Origin: Flexistipes sp.
Lineage (GTDB): Bacteria; Chrysiogenota; Deferribacteres; Deferribacterales; Flexistipitaceae
Assembly: GCF_036172515.1 (NCBI RefSeq)
Contig: NZ_JAXKVW010000006.1
Location: 49,598 to 113,597 of the forward strand
Length of the DNA stretch: 64,000 nt
Direction: 5' to 3'
The notes under the pieces are model-generated. The model was not told where the DNA came from. It worked only from the letters and a program-made list of their open reading frames with translations, and did no database searches. Numbering within the stretch: the stretch's first letter is position 1; each line of letters opens with the position of its first letter. Of the stretch, positions 52,907 to 61,935 are shown one piece after another. Both the position numbers and the translations under genes were made by a program.

Positions 52907-53332
52907 TTAGCACCTCCGAGCCTTGTTTGCCCAGAGGCCAAAATCTTGTAACAATGTTTCTCTTTTGAACAGTATCTTGCCACCAAAATTAATGTAATGT
53001 CTTCCTTTCCTGAATTTTCCTTTTGACTTCATATTTCGGATGTGTTGTTCATGGCACCTGAATAATTCCGCAACTTCCGAAACAGTTAGAAGAACATTTC
53101 CATCATCTGCCAGCTTCTCTTTTAGTTCTTCGAGTTCTTTGACCAGATTATAATACTGATCTGTAATGTCAGTCAGCCTGAAATCATTATCATCACCTGA
53201 TTTTAGGAAAATTCTGGATACGGCGGCAAGTTCGTCCTCATCTCTCCCTATTAAATTGTCAAACAACTGAGCTACGTTTTCTGTTACTTTAATATTACCA
53301 GATCTTTCAGAATCTTTACAGGAGTTTTTCAT
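52907..53332 (-). CDS. Excisionase/AlpA-like helix-turn-helix protein
   Basis: A 141-aa protein. Its C-terminal half (VSEVAELFRCHEQHIRNMKS then KGRHYINFGGKILFKRE) is the MerR-like winged helix of excisionase-family proteins. The N-terminal half is acidic and unrecognised. It sits directly upstream of the integrase gene on the same transcript. GAGGGGG precedes the ATG and lies in the arm of an inverted repeat. It probably controls excision or integrase expression. Confidence 0.8.
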   Translation of the reverse strand: MKNSCKDSERSGNIKVTENVAQLFDNLIGRDEDELAAVSRIFLKSGDDNDFRLTDITDQYYNLVKELEELKEKLADDGNVLLTVSEVAELFRCHEQHIRNMKSKGKFRKGRHYINFGGKILFKRETLLQDFGLWANKARRC

Positions 53333-53787
53333 ATGATTATCCCCCTCTTATGAGAAAAGGGATAATCATCCCTTGATAATTTTTTCCGCGCAGACAGTTA
53401 TACTCACCGAAATTTTTTTATTTTTGTATAACCCCGCACAAATCCTATATTATAAAACATAAAGTTTTATAATACTCCCTCAGTTGAACTTTTTATAAGT
53501 ATATTTGCTGGGTTTAAGACAGGTTTAACACGAATTTGATATCGTGAATAAATTAATCCAAAGTGGATAAAATATCCGATATTTGGACATACTCTGATGG
53601 ATAGATTTGATCGCTGTAGAAGTGTTACTCAGTTATAAATAGGATTCGAAATAAAAAAATCAACCCAAAATTTCAAAAAAAAGATATGTTAAGCATTATA
53701 CTTATCTCCTTTTTTTGGAGATAAGATTATCACCTTATAACTGCATCTCTTTTTTGCAGAGATATTGTTATCCCCAAAAAAAGGAGA
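53333..53787. promoter_or_regulatory. Dyad-rich control region of the integrase operon
   Basis: No gene. Dyads seen: ATGATTATCCC (53333-53343)/(53359-53369), covering the ribosome site; ATTATAAAAC (53449-53458)/(53464-53473); a nested pair TCCAAA...TTTGGA (53557-53587) around GGATA-AAA-TATCC (53565-53577); CTTATCTCC-T7-GGAGATAAG (53701-53725); ATCTCT/AGAGAT (53745-53763). The last two may end transcription of the upstream recombinase pair; the middle ones look like operators. Confidence 0.65.
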
Positions 53788-54198
53788 TTATTCAGGAGGC
53801 AATACCTTACCGAATTTTTTTCTCCAATGTTTAATATTATTGTATTCTTCCAGTGTAACGGTTATTTTCTTTTTACCTTCAAATGACTTTAATAATTTAC
53901 TCACATCATAGGCAAGCTCATGTTTACCAATGGCTTTAAAAAGCTTATTAACTGAGTACAAAGTGTCTTTGAGATAAGATTTTGATATCTCACCGCACCA
54001 ACATCCGTTTTTTACCTCATTATAAAAAGCATTGCAGTGATTATTGTTTAACTGACTGAGTTTAGTTACCTCTGGGTATTTATTTGTAATAAAATCACAA
54101 AATTGTTTGATCAAACGGTAGTCCTGATTAACGGTTGTTTTACTTCCAGTAATTCTGAATCTACGCCTGAATTCACCATACAAAATATTTTTACTCAT
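53788..54198 (-). CDS. Core-binding-domain-only recombinase-like protein
   Basis: A 136-aa protein resembling only the N-terminal SAM-like DNA-binding domain of tyrosine recombinases (FRITGSKTTVNQDYRLIKQF, SYLKDTLYSVNKLFKAIGK). There is no catalytic domain and no Arg-His-Tyr set. Its ATG overlaps the stop of the full recombinase gene by 4 bp (ATGA), so the two are made together. It may be a directionality factor or a recombinase partner; alternatively a truncated integrase. GAGGGGG lies before the ATG. Confidence 0.6.
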   Translation of the reverse strand: MSKNILYGEFRRRFRITGSKTTVNQDYRLIKQFCDFITNKYPEVTKLSQLNNNHCNAFYNEVKNGCWCGEISKSYLKDTLYSVNKLFKAIGKHELAYDVSKLLKSFEGKKKITVTLEEYNNIKHWRKKFGKVLPPE

Positions 54199-55163
54199 TT
54201 CCCCCTCCCAAGATAATAAGATGTGATATCAATGCGGTGATGTCCAAGTTCCTCACTAATTTTTAGTCTCACCTCAAAGCTCTTTTCCTCTTTAACGGGA
54301 TTTTTCTTTGAAAAGCCTGCTTTGACAGGTGGCTCATGACCAGTAAGTTCTTTATATCGTTTTTGTGCATAATAATGGCGGTTTCCATGAAAATTATACT
54401 TAAGACCAGTTTCTCTTTTAAAATCTTTTACGACATTGTAGGCAAACCTACTCCATTCCTTAAAAAAAAGGTTATCTGGAATTAATGAGCGAGTCAGATT
54501 ATACTCTTTCCTGAAATTTTTTATATCCGAAATCAATTTTCTTTGGGCTTCTGTTGAATCTATTGTCCTGAGCTGACCGCCCTTGGTTCCTTTTCTTATT
54601 TCCAAATTATTGTTTTTACGGAGTTCTTTTCCTGACAACAAGGCTGATTCTTTAAATCTCAACCCTGCACTTCTCTGTAATTCCACCTGCAATCTCAGAG
54701 CTTCATAGCGAACATCACCACTTGCATTAAATTTATCCGAAAGATATTCAGAAAATTTCTGATGATTTTCATCGGATATACTTTTGTCTGTGTTGTTAAA
54801 TCTTGTACCCCTATTCAGCCCATACCCCCGTGCGGAGATTTTGAGATCATCTCGGTAGTAATAGTTAAATACGGAATTAAGCGCTGATATTATGTTTGTT
54901 GCATGTCCTCTTGATATTTCACCGCTGTCCAGCCTTTCCAAAAGGTTATCCGCAAAATCTTCCATATGGTTTGATTCGAGTTTTGCAAGATTTTTTAAAT
55001 CATATTCATTGTTTACAAATTCAGCCAACATTCTTGCAGCTTGCGCTACTTTCTGGATTGTCCCTTCATTGGCAGATTTAACTACCTCAGTCGCCAGCCT
55101 GAAACTTGCCGCTTTACGCGTTAAATTGTTTTCACCAACAAAGTTTCTTTTTACTTTTTGCAT
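54195..55163 (-). CDS. Tyrosine recombinase, ICE-type integrase-domain protein
   Basis: A 322-aa recombinase with its own SAM-like N-terminal domain (to about residue 115) and a catalytic domain. The residue set is complete: Arg in SAGLRFKESALL, HxxRH in FHGNRHYYAQ, His in LGHHRIDITS and Tyr in SYYLGRG. It differs from the integrase at 51770 and resembles recombinases of conjugative elements. GGGGGTG precedes the ATG. It is upstream of and coupled to a catalytic-domain-less partner. Confidence 0.8.
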   Translation of the reverse strand: MQKVKRNFVGENNLTRKAASFRLATEVVKSANEGTIQKVAQAARMLAEFVNNEYDLKNLAKLESNHMEDFADNLLERLDSGEISRGHATNIISALNSVFNYYYRDDLKISARGYGLNRGTRFNNTDKSISDENHQKFSEYLSDKFNASGDVRYEALRLQVELQRSAGLRFKESALLSGKELRKNNNLEIRKGTKGGQLRTIDSTEAQRKLISDIKNFRKEYNLTRSLIPDNLFFKEWSRFAYNVVKDFKRETGLKYNFHGNRHYYAQKRYKELTGHEPPVKAGFSKKNPVKEEKSFEVRLKISEELGHHRIDITSYYLGRGK

Positions 55164-55557
55164 ACTGCACCCCCTCTCTTAAACAAGAACCATTCCAGAT
55201 CAGAAACAAAAAACACTATTTAATGTGTATAAGTGACACATTAAAAATATTGGGATCATCATCCCAATTGGATTTTCGGTGGGTGAGCCAAAACAAATTG
55301 TACACTGCAACATATATATATTAGCGATTCCTCTGAGATTAAGGTTCACAGAAAACCTGTACAATCTATATGAACTCACTATTTGTGTGAGATTAAAAGG
55401 ATTTCAGACGCAATCATGTGTGGCGCAGCGACCTAATGAACATCATGCTCGGACTCGTAAAACGGCCGAACACAATGACACAATTGCGAATTTTCTGTTT
55501 TTTCTGTTATGTGATTAATTGATTGAAGCCTTTGATAATCAAGGCTCAGGAGTTATT

Positions 55558-55601
55558 ATATTTTTTTGCATTCACTTTATAAAGTGAACGCAAAAAAATA
55601 T
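55558..55601. repeat. Long AT-rich hairpin
   Basis: Arms of 21 nt with one mismatch: ATA-T7-GC-A-TTCACTTT against AAAGTGAA-C-GC-A7-TAT, loop of 2 nt. T and A tracts on both sides would allow termination in both directions. Confidence 0.85.
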
Positions 55602-55644
55602 ATCGTTGTGTGATTTATTATTTTTGTGTTTTACAACTTCGTTG

Positions 55645-55666
55645 TTCATCAGCGATCGCTGATGAA
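55645..55666. repeat. 22-bp perfect palindrome
   Basis: TTCATCAGCGA followed by its exact complement, centred on GCGATCGC. A related ATCAGC-GAA-GCTGAT hairpin occurs at 3760-3774. Confidence 0.9.
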
Positions 55667-55848
55667 TTTCTGAAAATTGACAGATCATGATTAATGAATT
55701 TTGTCTCGAAAGTTGAACTTAAGTATAACTTAAGGAGCAGTTCTGGTAATGCAAGGGAAAATTTGAAATTTTTTGTATTTTTTTATGGTTGGTCACAAAT
55801 AGGATCAAACAAATAATCATGGCGTTCCCTTGTATCAATTTTCAGAAA
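55667..55848. repeat. 182-bp element with 14-bp terminal inverted repeats
   Basis: The left end TTTCTGAAAATTGA (55667-55680) is the exact complement of the right end (55835-55848). A second nested pair, CAAGGGAA (55752-55759) and TTCCCTTG (55825-55832), lies inside. This could be a MITE-like remnant or a folded RNA. Confidence 0.6.
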
Positions 55849-56196
55849 ATTATTTCAAAGAAGACCTCAAACCTATGGATAAAGCTTAAGCTTTTTACGA
55901 CCTCTTATGTGACATAATCGGCACAAAACTGTCGAATGCTGAAATGTTGTCTAAGTTGCTGATAGTAAGAAAAAATATTAACTCAGAGGACAATGGTGAT
56001 AACGTTATCCTGTCGAAAGAATTAAGCGAAAGAGGCATAGCTTTATCGACAATAATAAGGCTATATATTATTAGTCTTTTCATTTCCTTGAATCGCCTGG
56101 TAATTTCAGGTATATTTATCATGTTGTTAATTTTAGCGATAGCTGATTTTTTACAAATTATTTTATATTTTTCTTTTAATAAAAGGCTGAAAATTT

Positions 56197-58713
56197 ATGG
56201 CAAATCCCAAAGAGGCAAAAGCAAGGCTAAAAATTAATAAGCTGCTTGAAGAAGCAGGATGGCGTTTTTTTGATAATGAAAGTGGTGAAGCTAATATACA
56301 GCTGGAACCAAATGTAAAAATTTCTAAAAAAGATATTGAAGCACTCGGCAGTAATTTTGAAAAAACAAAAAACGGATTTATAGATTATCTGCTTTTGGAT
56401 GATAAGGGCTACCCCTTTGTTGTATTGGAAGCAAAAAAGGAAGACAAAAACCCGTTAGACGGAAAAGAGCAGGCAAGAAAATATGCACAGAATATCAATG
56501 CCCGCTTTGTTATACTCTCAAACGGAAATCTCCACTATTTCTGGGATCTGGAAATAGGCAATCCCGAAATTATCACAGAGTTTCCCACCCAGGAATCCCT
56601 TATTCACAGGCTTGACTTTAAGCCGAATAATAAAAGACTTGCAGATGAAGAAGTAAAAGCTGATTATATTGCACTTACCCAAAATCCTAACTTCAAAGAA
56701 GACCCTCAATACCAAAACGAAGAAACAAGAAAAAGATTTTTATGGGAACAGGGATTAAGAATACTCAGACCGTATCAGGTAAAATCAATCCATGCTTTGC
56801 AGGAATCAGCCAGGCAGGGAAATGACAGGTTTCTTTTTGAAATGGCAACAGGCACAGGTAAAACACTCATTTCTGGTGCCGTCATAAAACTTTTTTTGAG
56901 AACGGGAAATGCAAAGAGAATTCTGTTTCTCGTTGACCGTTTAGAGTTGGAAGATCAGGCATATAAAAATTTCAGGGATTATCTCGGCAACGATTTTCAG
57001 ACGGTTATTTATAAGCAAAACCGTGATGACTGGAAAAAGGCTGAAATTGTTGTTTCAACAGTTCAGAGCCTATCTTCGCAGGATAAATACAAGAAACTTT
57101 TTTCTCCAACAGATTTTGATTTGCTGATTGCAGATGAATCCCATCGTGCCATCGGCGGAAATTCCAGGGCGGTTTTTGAGTATTTTATCGGCTACAAATT
57201 AGGGCTTACGGCGACACCTAAAAATTATCTGAAAAATGTAAATCCCGATGAATTGCCTTACCAAGACCCTCGGGCATGGGAGAGAAGACAATTATTAGAT
57301 ACTTATATTACTTTTGGCTGTAAAGACGGAGAACCGACATTCAGATATAGTTTAATTGACGGAGTAAAAGACGGATATTTGATAAATCCGATAGTGGTGG
57401 ATGCAAGAACGGATATAACAGCCGAACTGCTTTCTGAAAAAGGGTACGCAGTTATGGTGAAAAATAAAGAAGGCGAAGAGGATGAAGAAACATATTTCCA
57501 AAAAGATTTTGAAAAGAAATTTTTCTCAGAGAAAACTAATAAGGTTTTATGCCAGACTTTCATAGAAAATGCTCTCAAAGACCCTATCAGCGGTGAAATA
57601 GGTAAAAGCATCGTATTTTGTGTCAGTCAAAAACATGCTTCCAAAATCACACAGACCCTGAATGAGATGGCAAGTAAAATATGGCCTGATAAATACAACT
57701 CAGACTTTGCAGTTCAGATAACTTCCAATATTACGGGATCACAACAATTTACCACTAATTTCGCCAATAATAATCTTAACGGACACACAAGGTTTCTTGA
57801 TAATTATAAATCAAGCAAAACCCGTGTCTGTGTGACAGTAGGTATGATGACCACTGGTTATGACTGTGAAGACATTTTAAACCTTGCACTTATGAGACCA
57901 GTATTTTCACCCACTGATTTTATACAGATAAAGGGCAGAGGAACAAGAAGATACAGCTTTGAATATACTGACGAATATGGAGACAAGCATAAACAGGAAA
58001 AAGGTACTTTTAAGTTCTTTGATTTCTTTGCCAACTGTGAATACTTTGAAGAAAAATTCGACTATGATGAAGTCCTGGAACTCCCAAAGGTTCAAAAAGG
58101 GAAAGCTGATTGGGAAGATACCCCTTACGAAACAAATGAAGTGGAAATCTTTAATCCCGATAAAGTCAAAGAAATAAGAGAAGAAACGGTCGGCTTAGAG
58201 GGAATGAAAATTGACCGAAAACTTTTTGAAAAAGCCCAGCGTGAACTTAGTGAAGATAATGACATAAAAACAGCAGTGGAAAACGAACAATGGGATAAAG
58301 CTGTTAAAGTTACCCGCGATAAATATGAAAATAAACCTGAGCTTTACTTGAATTTGGAGAAAATCCGCAGGAGTGAAAACCTTGACCGTCGTATTTCATG
58401 GCGGGAGGTTTTGGAAAGAATTTTCGGATATATAGAAAAGTTTAAGGGTAAGGACGAGCTTTTGGAAGAAGAAGTTGAAAAGTTTATTTCTATATATAAG
58501 CCTGAGAACAAATACGTCCCCTACATTAAAAACTATCTCAAAGCTTATATTACCGATGAAAAATTCAGGGATATAATAAACAACAAACATTTTGCAGAGT
58601 TAAACGTATATCCTGGATTCAGCATGTCAGAATTTAAGGCACTGAATGGTTGGAGAGAAACAGTTCCAGAATATGTAAAAGATTACGTGCCCGTCAATCA
58701 GTATATGAACTAA
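56197..58713 (+). CDS. hsdR: Type I restriction enzyme R subunit
   Basis: The motor-nuclease subunit that translocates and cuts unmodified DNA, 838 aa. The N-terminal nuclease core is DYLLLDDKGYPFVVLEAKK (about 64-82). Walker A is ATGTGKT (217-223), the DExH box is DESH (313-316), and helicase motifs include LGLTATPKN and IKGRGTRRY. The C-terminal helical domain would bind the methylase. The pattern fits the EcoEI-like branch. It begins a hsdR-hsdM-hsdS operon, with 22 bp to hsdM. It appears intact. Confidence 0.95.
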   Translation: MANPKEAKARLKINKLLEEAGWRFFDNESGEANIQLEPNVKISKKDIEALGSNFEKTKNGFIDYLLLDDKGYPFVVLEAKKEDKNPLDGKEQARKYAQNINARFVILSNGNLHYFWDLEIGNPEIITEFPTQESLIHRLDFKPNNKRLADEEVKADYIALTQNPNFKEDPQYQNEETRKRFLWEQGLRILRPYQVKSIHALQESARQGNDRFLFEMATGTGKTLISGAVIKLFLRTGNAKRILFLVDRLELEDQAYKNFRDYLGNDFQTVIYKQNRDDWKKAEIVVSTVQSLSSQDKYKKLFSPTDFDLLIADESHRAIGGNSRAVFEYFIGYKLGLTATPKNYLKNVNPDELPYQDPRAWERRQLLDTYITFGCKDGEPTFRYSLIDGVKDGYLINPIVVDARTDITAELLSEKGYAVMVKNKEGEEDEETYFQKDFEKKFFSEKTNKVLCQTFIENALKDPISGEIGKSIVFCVSQKHASKITQTLNEMASKIWPDKYNSDFAVQITSNITGSQQFTTNFANNNLNGHTRFLDNYKSSKTRVCVTVGMMTTGYDCEDILNLALMRPVFSPTDFIQIKGRGTRRYSFEYTDEYGDKHKQEKGTFKFFDFFANCEYFEEKFDYDEVLELPKVQKGKADWEDTPYETNEVEIFNPDKVKEIREETVGLEGMKIDRKLFEKAQRELSEDNDIKTAVENEQWDKAVKVTRDKYENKPELYLNLEKIRRSENLDRRISWREVLERIFGYIEKFKGKDELLEEEVEKFISIYKPENKYVPYIKNYLKAYITDEKFRDIINNKHFAELNVYPGFSMSEFKALNGWRETVPEYVKDYVPVNQYMN

Positions 58714-58735
58714 TTGTTATTCATAAGGGAGAACA

Positions 58736-59848
58736 ATGCTCAACTCAGAAACCAAAAGAAAAATTGATACTGCCAGACAAATACTTGTGGGAAAAATCCC
58801 CGATCCGAAAGCACAGGTGGAGCAAATCACCACAGCTCTTGTCTATAAATTTATGGATGATATGGACAAAGAAGCTCAGGAGTTGGGCGGAGAGGCAAGA
58901 TTTTTTACTGACGGTTTTAGCCAGTATTCATGGACAAAGCTTATGGATAACAGGCTATCTGGGCAGGAAAAACTTGATTTATATGTGGAAGCAATAACAA
59001 ATATGCAGAAGAATCCGCATATACCGCAGCTTTTCCGTGATATTTTCAAAGGTGCTTTTTTACCGTTTCGTGATCCGAGAACACTTACTATGTTTTTAAA
59101 AGAAATCAATGAATTTGAGTATGATCACAGCGAAAATCTGGGAAATGCTTTTGAGTATTTGCTTTCTGTTCTCGGCAGTCAGGGAGATGCAGGGCAATTC
59201 CGCACACCGAGGCATATTATCGATTTTATTGTAGAAGTTGTTGCCCCTAAGAAAAACGACACAATACTTGATCCTGCCTGTGGAACAGCAGGTTTTTTGA
59301 TTTCAGCATACAAACACATTTTAAAAATAAACTCTTCAGATTACAAACCCGAAACAGAAAAAGAAGAGGATAAAATCAAACTTGGAGAAACTGCAACAGA
59401 AACTGTAATTGAAGAAAAGAAAAGCTATAATGGTGACTTGCTAACCCCAGATGACAGAAAAAAACTCACTCAAAACATTACAGGGTATGATATTTCCCCC
59501 GATATGGTAAAGCTTGCATTGGTAAATCTGTATCTGCATGGTTTCACTGATCCCAAAATTCATGAATACGACACTTTAAGCAGTGATAAAAGATGGGATG
59601 AAATGTATGACATCATCCTTGCGAATCCGCCGTTTATGACACCAAAGGGTGGTATCAGTCCACACAAAAGATTCAGTATTCAGGCGAAACGTTCGGAAGT
59701 GTTGTTTGTGGATTACATTGCCGAGCATTTAACGATTAAAGGTAAAGCTGGGATTATTGTTCCCGAAGGTATTATCTTTCAATCTGCAAATGCATATAAA
59801 AACTTAAGGAAAAACTTAATCGAAAATTGGGGCTGTATGCAGTGGTAA
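58736..59848 (+). CDS. hsdM: Type I methyltransferase HsdM, N-terminal part, frameshifted
   Basis: An N6-adenine methyltransferase. The N-terminal HsdM helical domain (to about 135) is followed by the SAM motif DPACGTAGF (from 179) and the catalytic NPPF (297-300). AAGGGAG precedes the ATG. The frame stops at 59848 after 370 aa, where HsdM should continue. The expected next residues (GLYAVVSLPGGVF) are encoded in another frame from 59830. Adding one A to the 4-A run at 59823-59826 would restore a continuous HsdM reading IEKLGLYAVV. This is a real frameshift, a sequencing error or recoding; the motifs themselves are intact. Confidence 0.88.
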   Translation: MLNSETKRKIDTARQILVGKIPDPKAQVEQITTALVYKFMDDMDKEAQELGGEARFFTDGFSQYSWTKLMDNRLSGQEKLDLYVEAITNMQKNPHIPQLFRDIFKGAFLPFRDPRTLTMFLKEINEFEYDHSENLGNAFEYLLSVLGSQGDAGQFRTPRHIIDFIVEVVAPKKNDTILDPACGTAGFLISAYKHILKINSSDYKPETEKEEDKIKLGETATETVIEEKKSYNGDLLTPDDRKKLTQNITGYDISPDMVKLALVNLYLHGFTDPKIHEYDTLSSDKRWDEMYDIILANPPFMTPKGGISPHKRFSIQAKRSEVLFVDYIAEHLTIKGKAGIIVPEGIIFQSANAYKNLRKNLIENWGCMQW

Positions 59849-61248
59849 GTTTACCAGGTGGAGTTTTTCAGCCTTATAGCGGAGTGAAAACCTCTATTCT
59901 CTTGCTTGACAGAGAATTTGCCAAGAGGACTGATGAAATCTTGTTTGTCAAAGTGGAAAACGATGGTTTCGACCTGGGGGCACAAAGAAGAAAGATAGAG
60001 AAAAATGACCTCCCCAATGCATTAAAAGCTTTGGAGAGTTGGAAACAGTCGGCTGTCATCCCGAGCGAAGTCGAGGGATCTCTTGCTTTTGCAGTAAGCA
60101 AAGAAAAAATTGCTGAAAATGGTGAATACAATCTCACAGGTGACCGCTACCGTAAAATCGTGGATTATAGCAATGCCAAATGGCCGATGGTGGAACTGGG
60201 TGAAGTTTGTGAGATTTTAGATAGCAAAAGAAAACCTATTACAAAAGGAGAAAGAAAATCAGGAATTTATCCATATTATGGGGCAACTGGGATATTGGAT
60301 TATGTTCAAGACTATATTTTTGATGAAAAGTTAGTCTTGGTTGGTGAAGATGGCGCAAAATGGGATAGAGGAGATAAAACTGCTTTTATTGCTACTGGTA
60401 AATATTGGGTCAATAATCATGCTCATGTCCTAAGACCCAATAGAAGCAAGATTCTTGATGAATTATTGGTTGAGATTATAAATTCAATGGATTTGAAAAC
60501 TTATATTTCAGGAATCACTGTGCCAAAATTAAATCAAGTAAACCTAAAATCAATCAAAATCCCCCTCCCACCACTCGAAGTCCAGAAGCAAGTCGTAGCC
60601 GAAATAGAGCAATATCAAAAAGTCATCGACGGAGCCAAACAAGTAGTCGAAAACTGGAAGCCAAGTTTCCGAATTGATCCTAATTGGCCAATGATTGAGT
60701 TAGGAAAAGTTTTATACAGGTTATCGAATAGTATTGATCCACAAAAAAAACAAGGTAACGTCAATTATGTTGGTTTAGAAAACATTGAGCCAAATACGGG
60801 TAGGCTAATTGGGGATATAGAAACCAAATACCAAAATATTAAAAGTGCCAAAACATACTTTGAGCCTGATCAAGTGTTGTATGGAAAGCTGAGGCCAAAC
60901 TTAAACAAAGTATTTTACACCAACTTTCATGGTATTTGTTCAACTGATATTTTTGTTTTGCAGGGGAATAGAAATAAAGCAAATCATAAATTTTATTCTT
61001 ATTATTTAAGAAGTAAACTTTTTAACGATAAAGTTTTACAAGGACTTGGTGGTGCTCAATTACCAAGAGTTTCTTGGAATTATTTATCTAATATCCAAGT
61101 GCCTTTACCATCTCTAAAAGTCCAAAAACAAATCGTAGAAGAAATTGAAACTGAGCAGAAAATTGTCAATTCAAACAAAAAACTGATTGGAAAAATGGAA
61201 CAAAAAATTGAAGCTAAAATCTCCGAAGTCTGGGGCGATAAAAATTAG
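59827..61248 (+). CDS. hsdS: HsdM C-terminus fused to HsdS specificity subunit
   Basis: Residues 1 to about 115 are the missing HsdM C terminus (SLPGGVFQPYSGVKTSILLL to GEYNLTGDRYRKI). The rest is HsdS with two target-recognition domains, each starting WPM(V/I)ELG and each followed by a conserved helical spacer (IPLPPLEVQKQVVAEIEQYQ and VPLPSLKVQKQIVEEIETEQ). No stop separates M from S, so the intact gene would encode one M-S fusion of about 840 aa. The listed start is the first TTG of this frame, not a proven start. An in-frame repeat copy lies at 60054-60085. Confidence 0.82.
   Translation: MGLYAVVSLPGGVFQPYSGVKTSILLLDREFAKRTDEILFVKVENDGFDLGAQRRKIEKNDLPNALKALESWKQSAVIPSEVEGSLAFAVSKEKIAENGEYNLTGDRYRKIVDYSNAKWPMVELGEVCEILDSKRKPITKGERKSGIYPYYGATGILDYVQDYIFDEKLVLVGEDGAKWDRGDKTAFIATGKYWVNNHAHVLRPNRSKILDELLVEIINSMDLKTYISGITVPKLNQVNLKSIKIPLPPLEVQKQVVAEIEQYQKVIDGAKQVVENWKPSFRIDPNWPMIELGKVLYRLSNSIDPQKKQGNVNYVGLENIEPNTGRLIGDIETKYQNIKSAKTYFEPDQVLYGKLRPNLNKVFYTNFHGICSTDIFVLQGNRNKANHKFYSYYLRSKLFNDKVLQGLGGAQLPRVSWNYLSNIQVPLPSLKVQKQIVEEIETEQKIVNSNKKLIGKMEQKIEAKISEVWGDKN
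60054..60085 (+). repeat. REP-like repeat embedded in frame in the hsdM-hsdS gene
   Basis: This stretch matches 25 of 28 bases of the intergenic element at 9863-9890 (GTCAT-CCGAGCGAAG core). Within the coding sequence it reads AVIPSEVEGSLA without breaking the frame, in the loop before the HsdM C-terminal KEKIAENGEYNL segment. Confidence 0.8.
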
Positions 61249-61254
61249 TTTTTA

Positions 61255-61935
61255 ATGGGATATATCATGGAAGAAATTCACGCATTATCACAATATTTTC
61301 CCTTGGATACTTCAGATCCTACTCTTAAAAGATATTTGGAACACCAACTTAATCATGCAATAAGATGCGTTGAAAATGAGCTCTATCCAAGCGCTTATTC
61401 TCATTTGCATATTTTGTATATGGTTTTTGTTTATATTCAACTTTTGAGAATTTCCAAAGAAAAGTCAGATGAGTTTGCACTTTGTTGGGTAGGCTTCCCA
61501 AGTCAAGAAAAAGACTTTTTAAAGGACACCACAAACCCGTTTGCTTTCTCAAAAATACAAGAAAAAACAGTATCCCGCTTTTTTAGATTGGTCGGTTTTA
61601 ATGATGGCTCAATAGGCAACATCTCTGAATTAGTAAAAAAATGAAATGAACATTTGCATGCCAACGGGCAAGTGTTTTTTGAAACTTCTGAAGAATTTGA
61701 ACAAGAACTGGAAGTTTACATAAAAAAGATGCAAACAATATTAATCAAGCAAAAAAGCTTTTTAAATGGTATTTATAAATCTCTTATCGAAAGTTATGAG
61801 GAAGGATTTGAAATAACTCAGGATGAAATAGAAACAAATTTTGCTGGTCAATATTATTTTTCAGAGTATGAGTTAAGGATGTTGGCACAGGAAAAAAGTG
61901 ATTTAGCTTCAAAATTTATAAATAATGAGATGTAA
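61255..61935 (+). pseudogene. HEPN-like protein with a nonsense codon at the motif arginine
   Basis: One continuous frame is split by a single TGA (61642-61644): 129 codons before it, 97 after. Around the stop it reads LVKK-stop-NEHLHANGQ. If the stop is read as Arg, the motif RNEHLH fits the Rx4-6H signature of HEPN ribonucleases, which are common toxins in defence loci. The upstream part is helical, as expected. A TGA from CGA or AGA needs one base change. It lies 6 bp behind the hsdS stop. An alternative start is the ATG at 61267. If translated, two inactive halves would result. Confidence 0.65.

Larger units (their letters stand above)
55164..56196. other. About 1 kb of structured non-coding DNA
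   Basis: A divergent gap between the recombinase pair and hsdR. No convincing gene is seen. It contains a long hairpin (55558-55601), a 22-bp palindrome (55645-55666) and a 182-bp stretch with inverted ends (55667-55848), listed separately. A 97-codon reading frame at 55944-56237 runs into hsdR and is not convincing. Confidence 0.6.

Noticed and set aside
55944..56237. 97-codon frame with a hydrophobic segment before hsdR
   Set aside because: No ribosome site, overlaps the hsdR start by 41 bp, and no recognisable family. It is probably chance in AT-rich DNA.
59848..59848. Programmed ribosomal frameshifting in hsdM
   Set aside because: The A run is only four long and no downstream stimulator structure was seen; a simple one-base deletion or an assembly error is more likely.
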